Part shown: piece after piece, positions 1-7,288 of the stretch | Position numbering within the stretch: the stretch's first letter is position 1 | How the letters are laid out: each line of letters begins with the position of its first letter | From: an uncultured Pseudomonadota bacterium | Lineage (GTDB): Bacteria > Pseudomonadota > Gammaproteobacteria > Burkholderiales > SG8-39 | Direction: 5' to 3' | DNA: 8,794 nt | NCBI GenBank assembly: GCA_903864555.1 | Contig: CAIPGJ010000502.1 | Span: 1 to 8,794 of the forward strand | The notes under the pieces: model-generated | What the model saw: only the letters and a program-made list of their open reading frames with translations | Told to the model about the DNA's origin: nothing | Database searches by the model: none | Translations under genes and position numbers: made by a program

Positions 1-263
1 AATCTATAAAAATCAAAGTGGTATAAGTTTAACCTCGAAAGCTCATAAACTTCAACCAGCGTGTAGGTCGGGCTTTTGACCCGGCCGCTGTGTCCCAGGG
101 CTGCCAGCAGCCCCTGGACCAGGGTGGTTTTCCCGGCGCCCAGCTCTCCATGCAGGTGGAGTTGCAGTCCGGGCGCCAATCCGCGGGCGAGCTCGGCACC
201 CAGTGCACGTGTGGCAGCGGCATCCGGTAGGTTGATGAGGCAGGCGTTGTTATGATCAGACAC
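1..263 (-). CDS. tsaE: tRNA threonylcarbamoyladenosine biosynthesis ATPase TsaE (5' part, cut by window edge)
   Basis: TsaE is the small cytoplasmic ATPase that works with TsaB and TsaD to place threonylcarbamoyl on A37 of ANN-decoding tRNAs (t6A). The visible 87 codons carry a P-loop, GELGAGKTT, at residues 39-47 (Lys45, Thr46), then SPTYTLVE at about 64-71 and LYHFDFYR at 80-87. This order is diagnostic for the family, which is usually 150-160 residues, so a little over half is present and the C-terminus lies beyond position 1. The start is taken as GTG at 261-263 because the family N-terminus begins about here and I found no better in-frame ATG nearby. No good Shine-Dalgarno sequence precedes it, so the start is the weak point. 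The gene is divergent from queG across 32 bp. In many gammaproteobacteria a NAD(P)HX dehydratase gene (nnr) lies between the two; here it does not. Confidence 0.93.
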   Translation of the reverse strand, partial: MSDHNNACLINLPDAAATRALGAELARGLAPGLQLHLHGELGAGKTTLVQGLLAALGHSGRVKSPTYTLVEVYELSRLNLYHFDFYR

Positions 264-295
264 GGGTGATGTTTCTGGAGATGCACTGATGGGGA

Positions 296-1381
296 ATGGT
301 GACTGATTTTGCAATGCTGGCAGCCACGGTCAAGGCCTGGGGAAGGGATCTGGGCTTTCAGGCCGTGGGCATTGCCGACACGAATCTGACGCAGGCCGAG
401 GCGGGGCTTTCCGCATGGCTGGATGCCGGTTGCCATGGCGAACTGGATTATATGGCACGCCATGGCAGTAAAAGGTCCCGTCCTGGCGAGTTGCTTCCCG
501 GCACGATCAGCGTGATTTCGGCGCGCATGAATTACTGGCCGCAGGCGCATCCGGCCGAGGCTGTGCTGGCCGATGGCCGCCTTGCCTACATTTCCCGATA
601 CGCCACCGGGCGTGACTATCACAAGCTCATGCGTGCGCGGCTGGCGCAACTGGCTGACCGTCTTGCGGTCGAAGTCGGCGGCACGGGCTATCGTGTGTTT
701 ACCGACTCGGCGCCGGTGATGGAGGTGGAACTCGCCCGCAAGGCCGGCCTGGGCTGGCGCGGCAAGCACACGCTACTGCTTTCGCGCGATGCGGGGTCGT
801 ATTTTTTTCTTGGCGAAATCTTCACCGACCTGCCCTTGCCGGCCGATGCGCCGGCGGAGGCGCATTGCGGCACCTGCACGCGTTGCGTGGATGCCTGCCC
901 AACCCGGGCCATCCTGGGGCCTTACCGGCTGGATGCGCGCCGTTGCATTTCCTATCTCACCATTGAGCTGAAGGGCTCCATCCCCGAAGCATTGCGTCCG
1001 CTCATCGGCAACCGGGTCTACGGCTGCGATGACTGCCAGCTGGTCTGCCCGTGGAACCGCTTTGCCGTCACCACGGCTGAATCCGGCTTCGCGGTGCGCA
1101 ATGGGCTGGACAGGGTGCAGTTGTGTGAGCTGTTTGCCTGGTCGGAGGCTGAATTCATGGAGCGGCTGGCCGGCAGCGCCATCCGCCGGATCGGTCATGA
1201 GCGCTGGCTGCGCAACCTCGCCGTCGGACTGGGCAATGCACCTGCCAGCAGCCAGGTGCAGGCTGCGCTCAGGGCGCGTGCCGACCATGCCTCGGCGCTG
1301 GTGCGCGAGCATGTCCAGTGGGCACTGGCAAGTCAGGCAGCGAAGGAGGTCACAGGCATGGCAAACTCGGGGTCATCATGA
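296..1381 (+). CDS. queG: Epoxyqueuosine reductase QueG
   Basis: QueG is the cytoplasmic cobalamin- and iron-sulfur-dependent enzyme that reduces epoxyqueuosine to queuosine at tRNA position 34, the last step of Q synthesis. The 361 residues match the usual length (about 350-380). The N-terminal DUF1730-type domain includes RYATGRDYHKLM and TDSAPVMEVELARKAGLGW; Asp137 in TDSAP is the likely general acid of the family. A ferredoxin-like part follows with Cys191, Cys194, Cys197 and Cys201, then Cys217 and the second set Cys244, Cys247 and Cys251, enough for two 4Fe-4S clusters. The start at ATG 296 has GGGGA directly before it and GGAG 15 nt upstream, neither ideally spaced; GTG 299 or ATG 314 are possible alternatives. 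Its stop overlaps the next gene's start as ATGA, indicating an operon with translational coupling. Confidence 0.97.
   Translation: MVTDFAMLAATVKAWGRDLGFQAVGIADTNLTQAEAGLSAWLDAGCHGELDYMARHGSKRSRPGELLPGTISVISARMNYWPQAHPAEAVLADGRLAYISRYATGRDYHKLMRARLAQLADRLAVEVGGTGYRVFTDSAPVMEVELARKAGLGWRGKHTLLLSRDAGSYFFLGEIFTDLPLPADAPAEAHCGTCTRCVDACPTRAILGPYRLDARRCISYLTIELKGSIPEALRPLIGNRVYGCDDCQLVCPWNRFAVTTAESGFAVRNGLDRVQLCELFAWSEAEFMERLAGSAIRRIGHERWLRNLAVGLGNAPASSQVQAALRARADHASALVREHVQWALASQAAKEVTGMANSGSS
1343..1350 (+). promoter_or_regulatory. Strong internal Shine-Dalgarno near the 3' end of queG
   Basis: AAGGAGGT is a near-perfect anti-16S match inside queG. It lies 7-8 nt before ATG 1358, which is in the queG frame and would give a seven-codon peptide ending at queG's own stop (1379-1381). 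That stop overlaps ATG 1378 of the downstream gene. The site is too far (27 nt) to serve ATG 1378 directly. I infer that it may load ribosomes that terminate and reinitiate on the next gene. It could also be chance. Confidence 0.45.
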
Positions 1382-1917
1382 ACACGTCAGCCCCCCCGGA
1401 AATGAAGCTGCGCCAGATCAACATCGAATACCTCGCGGAGCAGGATCGCCTGCTGATGCGCATCGCCTCGGGCGAAAACCAGGAGGTGCTGCTGTGGCTG
1501 ACGCGCCGCTGCGTGAAGCTGTTGTGGCAGGTACTGGTGAACTTGGCGCGCAGCATCCCGGAGATCGCCACCCAGAGCCACCCGGACGCAAAGACCGCGC
1601 TGCTGGGCATGCGGCATCAGTCGGCAATGTCCCGGAGTGATTTCTCCAAACCTTACCAGGCGCCCAAGGAGCATCCGCTGGGTGCCGAGCCGATCCTGGT
1701 CACCCGCATGCAGACCAAGCGCACCGACAACGGTGGCTTCGTGCTGACCCTGCTGCCCAGCCAGGCTCAGGGAATCAACCTGAACCTGGATGAGGCGCTG
1801 TTGCATTCGGTCTGTGGGCTGCTGCAGAAGGTGGTGGTGAAGGCCGAGTGGGAGTTGCGGCTGGAATGGCCGGGCCAGCCGGCGGTCGAGGCGCCCGAGC
1901 GACGTACTTTGAACTAG
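1378..1917 (+). CDS. Conserved hypothetical protein coupled to queG
   Basis: I do not recognise a named function. The 179-residue product has no signal peptide or membrane segment and is probably cytoplasmic. Residues 11-50 contain a pattern I have the impression of seeing in proteobacterial hypothetical proteins: an NIEYLAEQDRLLMRI strand pair followed by LLWLTRRCVKLLW. The central part (about 60-105) is polar and probably flexible. The C-terminal half (106-165) alternates hydrophobic residues in a beta-rich pattern, such as EPILVTRMQTKR and GFVLTLLPSQAQGINLNL, ending with VVKAEWELRLEW. ATG 1378 is chosen because it overlaps the queG stop as ATGA and GGGG lies 5 nt before it. An in-frame GTG at 1318 would extend it by 20 residues inside queG but gives a Gly/His-rich stretch unlike the rest. 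It is cotranscribed with queG. A role in tRNA modification is only a guess from position. Confidence 0.85.
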   Translation: MNTSAPPEMKLRQINIEYLAEQDRLLMRIASGENQEVLLWLTRRCVKLLWQVLVNLARSIPEIATQSHPDAKTALLGMRHQSAMSRSDFSKPYQAPKEHPLGAEPILVTRMQTKRTDNGGFVLTLLPSQAQGINLNLDEALLHSVCGLLQKVVVKAEWELRLEWPGQPAVEAPERRTLN

Positions 1918-1940
1918 CCCCGGCGCGCGCTGCTGGCTAG
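1914..1940 (+). terminator. Possible weak hairpin after the queG operon
   Basis: CTAGCC at 1914-1919 pairs with GGCTAG at 1935-1940 around a GC-rich 15-nt loop, and the left arm includes the TAG stop codon. The following bases are GTTAAAT, not a T run, so this is not a classic intrinsic terminator. It might pause polymerase or protect the 3' end. Confidence 0.25.
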
Positions 1941-1946
1941 GTTAAA

Positions 1947-1979
1947 TCAGGCGTATAATGAAACGCTTACAACGCCTGA
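1947..1979 (+). promoter_or_regulatory. Candidate rhlE promoter with inverted repeat around the -10 box
   Basis: A perfect TATAAT lies at 1954-1959. No good TTGACA-like -35 lies 16-18 bp upstream; the best partial match is CTGGCT at 1933-1938, spaced only 15 bp. TCAGGCGT (1947-1954) and ACGCCTGA (1972-1979) form a perfect 8-bp inverted repeat with a 17-nt spacer spanning the end of the -10 box and the expected transcription start near 1966. This is the geometry of a repressor operator, but no regulator can be named. Confidence 0.42.
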
Positions 1980-2093
1980 ACCATCGCGCCTGACCTTGCT
2001 GATCGAGCAGCACGCAATCAAGATCAAGAGGTCTGCTCATTCAATCCCGATCATGCATCCCTAGCGCTGGATTCAGGCCGCATGGAGTCCATT
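1966..2093 (+). promoter_or_regulatory. Long 5' leader of rhlE
   Basis: If transcription starts just after the 1954-1959 box, the leader is about 120-130 nt. It holds a small potential hairpin (GCTG 1998-2001 with CAGC 2008-2011) and no recognisable riboswitch. Long structured leaders are common on cold-induced RNA helicase genes, so post-transcriptional control is possible but not shown. At its end, GGAG at 2084-2087 sits 6 nt before GTG 2094 and supports that codon as the rhlE start. Confidence 0.35.
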
Positions 2094-3557
<1,464 letters not shown>

Positions 3558-3576
3558 CGGCGGTACAGGCGGCTTC

Positions 3577-3602
3577 CGGCGCGCCAGGGCACGCGCCGTT
3601 TT
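3577..3602 (+). terminator. Rho-independent terminator of rhlE
   Basis: CGGCGCG (3577-3583) pairs perfectly with CGCGCCG (3592-3598) around an 8-nt loop, followed at once by TTTT (3599-3602). It begins 19 nt after the rhlE stop. The minus-strand reading has no T run, so it should work only for rhlE and not for the convergent MmgE/PrpD gene, whose stop is at 3611. Confidence 0.75.
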
Positions 3603-3610
3603 CGGGTTGT

Positions 3611-5038
3611 TCAGCCGAGCATACGGATAATCTCCGTGGCGTCCGCCAGGTTCTCCAGGTTGTGCACGCTCTCGATGATGCGGTCGGCCGTTGCCTTGTC
3701 CATTGGGCGCGCGGCAAAGGACACGCAGTCACGAAATTTCGTTTCCAGCAACTCCCAGTCGACGGGGTTGTCCGGGTTGCCAGGCAAGGTTTTGGGGTGG
3801 CAATGCAGCACACGGCCATCCACTGTCTTGATTTCCACCGCAGGATACTTGTGGTGCGGTGTGCCCTCTGCGGCGGGCCGGTAGCTGACCCGATCGGCCA
3901 TGGCCAGCACCTTCGGATCCTTGAGGCCTTCTTCGGTGTAATCGCGCAGGGTTACATTGCCCTTGGCCATCATTACCGCCGTGGTGAAGGGCACACTGAA
4001 TTTGCCGTCGATGGCGAGCCCTGGCCGGCGTTTGCGCTCGATTGGCTCTGACAGTTGCTGGGTGTTGGCGTGCCCGCCGATGATGGTGATGGTGTTGACA
4101 TCCTCGGGCTTGATGCCGTGCTCGCGCCTGAGTTGCAGCACGGCGGCATTGGTCGGCCGGGTGAAATTGCAGGCCGGCCAGACCTTGAAGGCGTGGCTTC
4201 TCAGCAAAGGATAGTTACGGCCCAGTCCTTCGGTGAGCGCCTCCCACTTCGGTGACTGGGCACGGATGTAGGTGCGGAACAGGCCGTATTCGCCTTCCAG
4301 AAAATCCTTGGAGCCGATCATGCCGCGCTCGGCCAGCAGCGCGGCCATGGTGGCGCCCTGGCCGGAGAATCCCGCCTGCATGGAGCGCATGTGGGTGGAG
4401 GCGCCCACTGCCATCTGGCGTGTGCCACTCAGCTGGTTGAAGCCGATGCCCAAGGCGTTTTCCATGCGTGCTTCGTCCAGCCGGAGTGTCCGGCCACCGG
4501 TAGCCGCGCCGGCGATGAAACCGAACAACTGTGTGGCGAACCAGCCTTCGGCAGCCGTCCATTCCGGAATGGGCACGGCATTGTCCATGCGCATCATGAT
4601 GTCGGTGCCGCAGGTCACCGCGGTGATGAGTTCGCGCCCGCTCAATCCGCCCATGCGCTCGCCCAGTGCCAGCGCGACGGGGATGGTGGCGATGCTGACA
4701 TGGCCGGCGGAGACATCGTCGTAATCCATCATGTGGCCCAGGCCGCCATTGACGAACGCGGCCAGCGGGGCCGTGGTCTTGCCGCCAAAGCCGAGGATGC
4801 TGCTTTCCGGCTTGCCGCCCTGGTCCATGACGTAGTCCCGGGCGATGCGTCCTTCGGGGGCCATGCCGCTGGCGCCGATGATCACGCCCAGCGTGTCGAG
4901 CACGCATTTCTTGGTGAGTGCCACCATTTCGGGCGACAGGTCGTCGAACTGCAGGCTGGCGGCGTGGCGGGCGATCCGGCGCGTGGCCCCCTGTGCCTCG
5001 GCAAACGGTTTTGGTCGGATGGCGCGTGATGTACTCAT
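3611..5038 (-). CDS. MmgE/PrpD family protein (2-methylcitrate dehydratase / cis-aconitate decarboxylase superfamily)
   Basis: Members of this superfamily include 2-methylcitrate dehydratase (PrpD), cis-aconitate decarboxylase and iminodisuccinate epimerase; many have unknown substrates. The 475-residue product spans both domains: the helical N-terminal part with DTLGVIIG (48-55), DYDDVSAGHVS (105-115) and LALGERMGG, and the C-terminal part with HAFKVWPACNFTRP (282-295), a KFSVPFTTA segment (346-354) and a PENP-like NPDNPVDWELL near 421. By eye, the K-R-L-H-x-G segment of relatives is RSMQAG here (218-223), and the His after the K-x-x-P-x-C segment is Arg294, so two usual active-site positions look changed. 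The substrate therefore cannot be assigned from PrpD. ATG 5036-5038 has TGAGGAGAG about 8 nt upstream. It lies 48 bp after the reductase gene on the same strand, probably in one operon. Its stop faces the rhlE terminator. Confidence 0.9.
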   Translation of the reverse strand: MSTSRAIRPKPFAEAQGATRRIARHAASLQFDDLSPEMVALTKKCVLDTLGVIIGASGMAPEGRIARDYVMDQGGKPESSILGFGGKTTAPLAAFVNGGLGHMMDYDDVSAGHVSIATIPVALALGERMGGLSGRELITAVTCGTDIMMRMDNAVPIPEWTAAEGWFATQLFGFIAGAATGGRTLRLDEARMENALGIGFNQLSGTRQMAVGASTHMRSMQAGFSGQGATMAALLAERGMIGSKDFLEGEYGLFRTYIRAQSPKWEALTEGLGRNYPLLRSHAFKVWPACNFTRPTNAAVLQLRREHGIKPEDVNTITIIGGHANTQQLSEPIERKRRPGLAIDGKFSVPFTTAVMMAKGNVTLRDYTEEGLKDPKVLAMADRVSYRPAAEGTPHHKYPAVEIKTVDGRVLHCHPKTLPGNPDNPVDWELLETKFRDCVSFAARPMDKATADRIIESVHNLENLADATEIIRMLG

Positions 5039-5086
5039 TTTAAAGCTCTCCTCATTGTATTTATTAGCCTGAAAGGCTGATTGTTA

Positions 5087-6040
5087 TCAGTTACTTTCCA
5101 GTGTGATGCGGTCCAGTTCGCTCATTTCGGCGGCGCTCAACATCCATTCAGCCGCCCTGACGTTCTGTTCGAGTTGCTCCGGCCGGGTGGCGCCCGCGAT
5201 GACGCTGGAGACGCCCGGACGTGCAGCCAGCCAGCTGAACGCCAGTTCGAGCATGGTGCGCCCGCGGGCGTCGACGAAAGTCTGCAGTTGGTCGATGACC
5301 TTCCAGTTCCGATCGCTGGCAAAGCGCGTGGCCACGGCCTTGTCGTTGCCCAGGCGCGTGCCGGCCGGGTAGCCTTGCTCGCGCGCATGGGCGTACTTGC
5401 CGGTGAGCAGTCCGCCGGCCAGCGGGAAGAAGGGTAGCAGCCCCAGTCCGTAGGTATCGATGGCGGGGACAAGGTCACCGTCAATGCCCCGTTCGAGCAA
5501 GTTGTAGTGGTCCTGGCAGGAGATAAAGCCGTTCAGGTTGTGGTGCTTCGCTGTCCACAGGGATTCCACCACGCGCCAGGCCGGGAAATTGGAGCAGCCC
5601 ACATAGCGCAGCTTGCCCTGGCGGATCAGATCGTCGAGGGCTCTCAGCGTTTCCTCGATCGGCGTGTGCGGATCAAGGCGGTGCATCTGGTAAAGATCTA
5701 TCCAGTCGGTCTTGAGGCGCCGCAGGCTCGCCTCCACCGCGCTCATGATGTAGCGGCGCGAGCCGCCACGCAGCCGTCCGGCATCATCCATGGGCAGGCC
5801 GAATTTGGTGGCGAGGACAATGTCCTTGCGGCGGTCGCCGAGCACCTGACCCATGAGAGTCTCCGAGCCGCCACGATTGCCGTAACTGTCGGCCGTATCG
5901 AATAGCGTGATGCCGAGGTCGAGTGCCTTGTGTATGACCTTGCGGGTGGCTTCCAGGTCGATGCGTCCGCCGAAGTTGTTGCAACCCAGTCCGACCAATG
6001 ACACCTGTAGGCCGGAAGGCCCCAGTCTGCGCTGTTGCAT
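5087..6040 (-). CDS. Aldo/keto reductase
   Basis: This is an NADPH-dependent oxidoreductase of the aldo/keto reductase superfamily, a cytoplasmic TIM barrel that reduces aldehydes or ketones. The 317 residues are the normal length. The catalytic tetrad is complete: Asp48 (FDTA), Tyr53 (DSYG), Lys79 (ATKFG) and His120 (QMHR). GCSNF (in the RYVGCSNFPAW segment), the SCQDHYNLLERG segment (corresponding to the usual QxxYNLLxR) and a C-terminal SSVIAGATRPEQLEQNV cofactor-binding segment are typical of the bacterial group that includes YghZ and Kv-beta-like enzymes. The substrate is not predictable. An in-frame extension to 6184 would run into the neighbouring gene; ATG 6038-6040 is chosen because AAGGAGG lies 5 nt upstream and it gives the family N-terminus MQQRRLGPSGLQVS. 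It lies 46 bp downstream of the DUF482 gene and 48 bp upstream of the MmgE/PrpD gene. Confidence 0.95.
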   Translation of the reverse strand: MQQRRLGPSGLQVSLVGLGCNNFGGRIDLEATRKVIHKALDLGITLFDTADSYGNRGGSETLMGQVLGDRRKDIVLATKFGLPMDDAGRLRGGSRRYIMSAVEASLRRLKTDWIDLYQMHRLDPHTPIEETLRALDDLIRQGKLRYVGCSNFPAWRVVESLWTAKHHNLNGFISCQDHYNLLERGIDGDLVPAIDTYGLGLLPFFPLAGGLLTGKYAHAREQGYPAGTRLGNDKAVATRFASDRNWKVIDQLQTFVDARGRTMLELAFSWLAARPGVSSVIAGATRPEQLEQNVRAAEWMLSAAEMSELDRITLESN

Positions 6041-6064
6041 GATGTCCTCCTTGTTGTGCGCCCG

Positions 6065-6084
6065 ATGATACCTGCCAGGCAGGT
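6065..6084 (-). promoter_or_regulatory. Perfect palindrome and -10-like box upstream of the reductase gene
   Basis: ACCTGCC (6070-6076), one central base and GGCAGGT (6078-6084) form a perfect 15-bp dyad. On the minus strand it abuts TATCAT (6065-6070), which matches the -10 consensus at five of six positions and is 25 nt before the start codon. No clear -35 is seen. The dyad would lie in the promoter spacer, suggesting an operator for the reductase-MmgE/PrpD pair. As RNA it would form only a 5-bp stem without a U run, so a terminator is unlikely. Confidence 0.33.
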
Positions 6085-6086
6085 GT

Positions 6087-7232
6087 TCAGTCGCCCGCCT
6101 TGCGGAATGGCATGCGGTCGGTGAGTTCGTCCATGTAGTTTTCGATGCCGCTGCTCTCGCGTTCCAGGAAGCGCTCCACCGCATCGGAAAACGCCGGATG
6201 TCTCAACCAGTGGGCAGAACTGGTTTGTACCGGGCGAAAGCCGCGGGCGAGCTTGTGCTCGCCCTGGGCGCCGCCTTCGAAAAGGCCGATGCCGCGTTCG
6301 ATGCAGAACTCCAGAGTCTGGTAATAGCAGGCCTCGAAGTGCAGCAGCGGGACGTGGGCAACGCAGCCCCAGTAGCGCCCGTAAAGAGTGGTTGGACTGA
6401 AGAGATTGAGCGAGCAGGCGATCGGCTGGCCGTCCAGGCTGGCGATGACCAGCAGCAGGTTCTCCGGCATGTCACGGCCAAGCCTGCCGAAGAAGTCGAG
6501 GTTGAGGTAGGGCGAGGAATGGTGGGCGCGGTAGGTGTTGTTGTAGCAACGCACGAAGAATTGCCAGTGTTCGTCGCGGATATCAGCCCCGACCAGTCGC
6601 TGCCATTGAACGCCGGTGTCGGCAACCTTGCGTCTTTCCTGGCGGATTTTCTTGCGTTTGGCTGAGGACAGCGTCCCAAGGAACGCTTCGAAGTCGGCGT
6701 ATCCCTCGTTGATCCAGTGGAATTGCACGCCCTGACGCAGCATCATCCCTGCGGACTTCAGTTCGGCCGCCTCCGCAGCGGGTGGGAACAGCACGTGCAG
6801 TGAGGATGTCTGTCCGGCCAGTTGCAGTGCAGCACTTGCCAGGGCCTCCCGGCTTGCCTTGTCCGGGGCAATGAGTCGTGGCCCGGTGATGGGCGAGAAA
6901 GGCACTGCGCTCAACAGCTTCGGATAGTAGTCGAGTCCGGCACGCTGGTAGGCATCGGCCCAGGCCCAGTCGAACACATACTCGCCATACGAGTGGCTCT
7001 TCAGATACAGCGGCAGGGCGCCGGCTAGCCGGCCGGCACGCCACAGGGTGAGGAAATGCGGTTGCCAGCCGGTGGCTTCCGAGGCGCAGCCGCTTTCATG
7101 GAGGGCGTGCAGGAAGGCATGCCGCAGGACCGGATGGTCTCCCCCGCAGGCCGCCACCAGCGTATCCCACTCGTCCGGCTCGACAGCGGACAGTGAATGG
7201 ATGATGCGTATGCCTGCCTGATCGTGATCCAT
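6087..7232 (-). CDS. DUF482 / FemAB-like GNAT-fold protein
   Basis: The 381-residue product belongs to the family once called peptidoglycan biosynthesis/recognition (DUF482, FemAB-like), predicted to have a double GNAT acyltransferase fold. Its acceptor and biological role are not established. Family segments are clear: LPLYLKSHSYGEYVFDWAW (73-91), RAGLDYYPKLLSAVPFSPITGPRL (97-120), FHWINEGYADFEAFL (171-185) followed by a basic SSAKRKKIRQERRK patch (189-202), and EGGAQGEHKLARGFRP (319-334) with SAHW at 339-342. No signal peptide or membrane helix is seen, so it is probably cytoplasmic. ATG 7230-7232 has no Shine-Dalgarno but sits 6 nt after a perfect TATAAT on the same strand, suggesting a leaderless transcript. 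It is divergent from nadE and upstream of the reductase gene on the same strand. Confidence 0.9.
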   Translation of the reverse strand: MDHDQAGIRIIHSLSAVEPDEWDTLVAACGGDHPVLRHAFLHALHESGCASEATGWQPHFLTLWRAGRLAGALPLYLKSHSYGEYVFDWAWADAYQRAGLDYYPKLLSAVPFSPITGPRLIAPDKASREALASAALQLAGQTSSLHVLFPPAAEAAELKSAGMMLRQGVQFHWINEGYADFEAFLGTLSSAKRKKIRQERRKVADTGVQWQRLVGADIRDEHWQFFVRCYNNTYRAHHSSPYLNLDFFGRLGRDMPENLLLVIASLDGQPIACSLNLFSPTTLYGRYWGCVAHVPLLHFEACYYQTLEFCIERGIGLFEGGAQGEHKLARGFRPVQTSSAHWLRHPAFSDAVERFLERESSGIENYMDELTDRMPFRKAGD

Positions 7233-7238
7233 CCGGCG

Positions 7239-7244
7239 ATTATA
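7239..7244 (-). promoter_or_regulatory. -10 box for the DUF482 gene, leaderless arrangement
   Basis: The minus strand reads TATAAT here, with only 6 nt before ATG 7232. A transcript starting 6-8 nt after the box would begin at or within a base of the start codon. No convincing -35 hexamer is seen at 16-18 bp. Confidence 0.45.
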
Positions 7245-7275
7245 GGAGCGCGTACGGGACAGGCTTCGGTAAGGG

Positions 7276-7281
7276 TAAAAT
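7276..7281 (+). promoter_or_regulatory. -10-like box for nadE, leaderless arrangement
   Basis: TAAAAT (five of six to consensus) lies 7 nt before ATG 7289, so transcription would begin at the start codon. The only Shine-Dalgarno-like bases, AAGGG at 7271-7275, are 13 nt from the ATG, further than normal. The -35 region is not recognisable and would overlap that of the divergent promoter. Confidence 0.38.
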
Positions 7282-7288
7282 TTGGCCC

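Noticed and set aside
29..769. 246-codon minus-strand open frame overlapping tsaE and queG
   Set aside because: It is out of frame with the clear TsaE reading and antisense to well-conserved queG; its translation has no family motif.
1318..1377. GTG-initiated extension of the unknown gene into queG
   Set aside because: It adds a Gly/His-rich stretch with no conserved look; ATG 1378 with the ATGA overlap is simpler.
1958..1993. Eleven-codon reading frame upstream of rhlE
   Set aside because: Its ATG lies inside the TATAAT box, so it would not be on the transcript from that promoter, and it has no ribosome site.
4215..4907. 230-codon minus-strand frame inside the MmgE/PrpD gene
   Set aside because: It is a frame-shifted shadow, very rich in Arg and His, with no family resemblance.
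5066..5078. AGCCT-GAA-AGGCT stem-loop between the reductase and MmgE/PrpD genes
   Set aside because: It has only a 5-bp stem with a 3-nt loop and no U run, so it is too weak to call a terminator or regulatory element.
6041..6184. N-terminal extension of the aldo/keto reductase
   Set aside because: It would overlap the 3' end of the DUF482 gene, while ATG 6040 has an AAGGAGG site at 5-nt spacing and gives the family N-terminus.
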